A DNA stretch of 15,003 nucleotides from Candidatus Latescibacterota bacterium (lineage in GTDB: Bacteria; Latescibacterota; MVCY01). The DNA lies in NCBI GenBank assembly GCA_030608245.1, contig JAUWEO010000014.1, positions 1 through 15,003 on the forward strand. Direction: 5' to 3'. This document shows positions 14,338-15,003 of this stretch, piece after piece. The notes below the pieces were generated by a model that had not been told where the DNA came from, did no database searches, and saw nothing but the letters and a program-made list of their open reading frames with translations. Both the position numbers and the translations under genes were made by a program. Position 1 is the first letter of the stretch, and each line of letters opens with the position of its first letter.

Positions 14338-15003
14338 GAAATTGGACATGACATACGCCATCCGTGTCCGGAACCTGACCAAGCAGTTTGGCAACCTCGT
14401 GGCGGTGGACGCCATTACTCTGGAGGTGAAAGTAGGCACTCTTTTCGGCTTCGTAGGACCCAACGGTGCTGGAAAGACAACCACCGTCAATATGCTCACC
14501 GGCCTTCTGAAGCCAACCTCCGGAACGATCAAGATCCTCGGATTGGATCTTGAGAAAAACCCCATGGAGATAAAGCAGAGCATGGGGGTGATGCCGGAAG
14601 GTTTGGCTCTTTATGAACAGTTGACCGGCGAGGAGTATCTCCATTTTGTGGGAAGAATGTATGGCCTGGGAAAAGAAGATATCTATTGCCGGAGTGAAGA
14701 GCTTTTCCAGTTTATGGATTTACAGGATTTCAGAAAGACCTATATCTATCAATATTCTATGGGAATGAAGAAAAAACTCTCCTTGGCCTCTATTTTCATT
14801 CATGATTCCAAGGTCTTATTTCTGGATGAACCCTTTGAGGGGATTGATCCTGTTTCGTCGAAGTTGATTCGCGGTGCCTTGGAACAGATACGGGAGAGAG
14901 GGGCTACCATCTTTTTGACTTCTCATATCCTGTCGACTGTCGAAAAGGTATGCACGGAAATCTGCATCATCAACAAAGGAAAGATCGGTTGCCTGGCCTA
15001 TGG
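14312..15003 (+). CDS. ABC transporter ATP-binding protein, 3' partial
   Basis: The frame is open to the right edge of the window, so the C-terminus is missing. Start TTG 14312 is chosen for its AAGGAG site. ATG 14348 gives the more usual N-terminus MTYAIRVRNLTKQFG and is a serious alternative. Numbered from that Met, Walker A is GPNGAGKT (37-44), the Q-loop position reads MPEG (E84 for Gln), the signature is YSMGM (136-140), Walker B VLFLDE (156-161), the D-loop EGID (164-167) and the H-loop SHIL with H193. It belongs to the same broad ABC-2/CcmA-like class as the ATPase encoded at 10069 but differs clearly from it in the signature and D-loop regions. Overlap with the preceding permease gene indicates that the two form one transporter. 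The 218 visible codons from the ATG cover nearly all the catalytic core. Confidence 0.92.
   Translation, partial: MQSSTSGHKKLDMTYAIRVRNLTKQFGNLVAVDAITLEVKVGTLFGFVGPNGAGKTTTVNMLTGLLKPTSGTIKILGLDLEKNPMEIKQSMGVMPEGLALYEQLTGEEYLHFVGRMYGLGKEDIYCRSEELFQFMDLQDFRKTYIYQYSMGMKKKLSLASIFIHDSKVLFLDEPFEGIDPVSSKLIRGALEQIRERGATIFLTSHILSTVEKVCTEICIINKGKIGCLAY

Overview
This window reads as a chromosomal segment of an uncultured bacterium. Base composition is moderate and gene density is high. Shine-Dalgarno sites are strong (AGGAGG types), TTG and GTG starts are used, and all genes lie on the + strand. The first gene most resembles the serine palmitoyltransferase-like enzymes of Bacteroidetes-type (FCB) bacteria. 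Several hypothetical genes recall families I associate with candidate phyla of that broad group. I cannot place the organism more precisely, and this placement is inference. No RNA gene, integrase, transposase or CRISPR array was seen.

Left part (1-2732). The window opens inside a gene for an alpha-oxoamine synthase, the family of serine palmitoyltransferase, 8-amino-7-oxononanoate synthase and glycine C-acetyltransferase. A 453-base gap follows that holds a palindromic repeat. Then comes a protein of unknown function with sandwich-barrel-like repeats at its N-terminus and a KOW-like C-terminus.

Membrane module (2874-6252). Four consecutive genes encode a secreted-then-anchored FN3/DUF6754-like protein, a six-helix membrane protein, a bitopic protein with a large predicted extracytoplasmic domain, and another six-helix protein. 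The last three are joined by ATGA overlaps, so they are translationally coupled. With the gene at 1614 they look like one undescribed envelope system. No enzyme or transporter signature identifies its task.

Metabolic genes (6266-9509). These are a Gfo/Idh/MocA dehydrogenase, a 373-residue GNAT-family acyltransferase and a KduD-like short-chain dehydrogenase. Together with the Spt-like enzyme, the GNAT protein and the SDR could make a sphingoid or ceramide-like lipid (condense, reduce, N-acylate). This is inference from families and proximity. A very strong Rho-independent terminator closes this part at 9542-9581.

Right part (9582-15003). A 559-base gene-free stretch holds four degenerate copies of a near-palindromic 16-mer spaced 82, 78 and 78 bases apart, followed by a good match to a sigma-54 -24/-12 promoter. 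The arrangement looks like activator sites upstream of an enhancer-dependent promoter. Downstream lie an ABC ATPase, an ABC-2/DUF3526-type permease, an 82-residue Gly/Trp-rich small hydrophobic protein, a large twelve-helix permease-like protein and a second ABC ATPase that runs off the window. The small protein between two ATPase/permease pairs is the best candidate here for an unusual exported peptide or transporter subunit.
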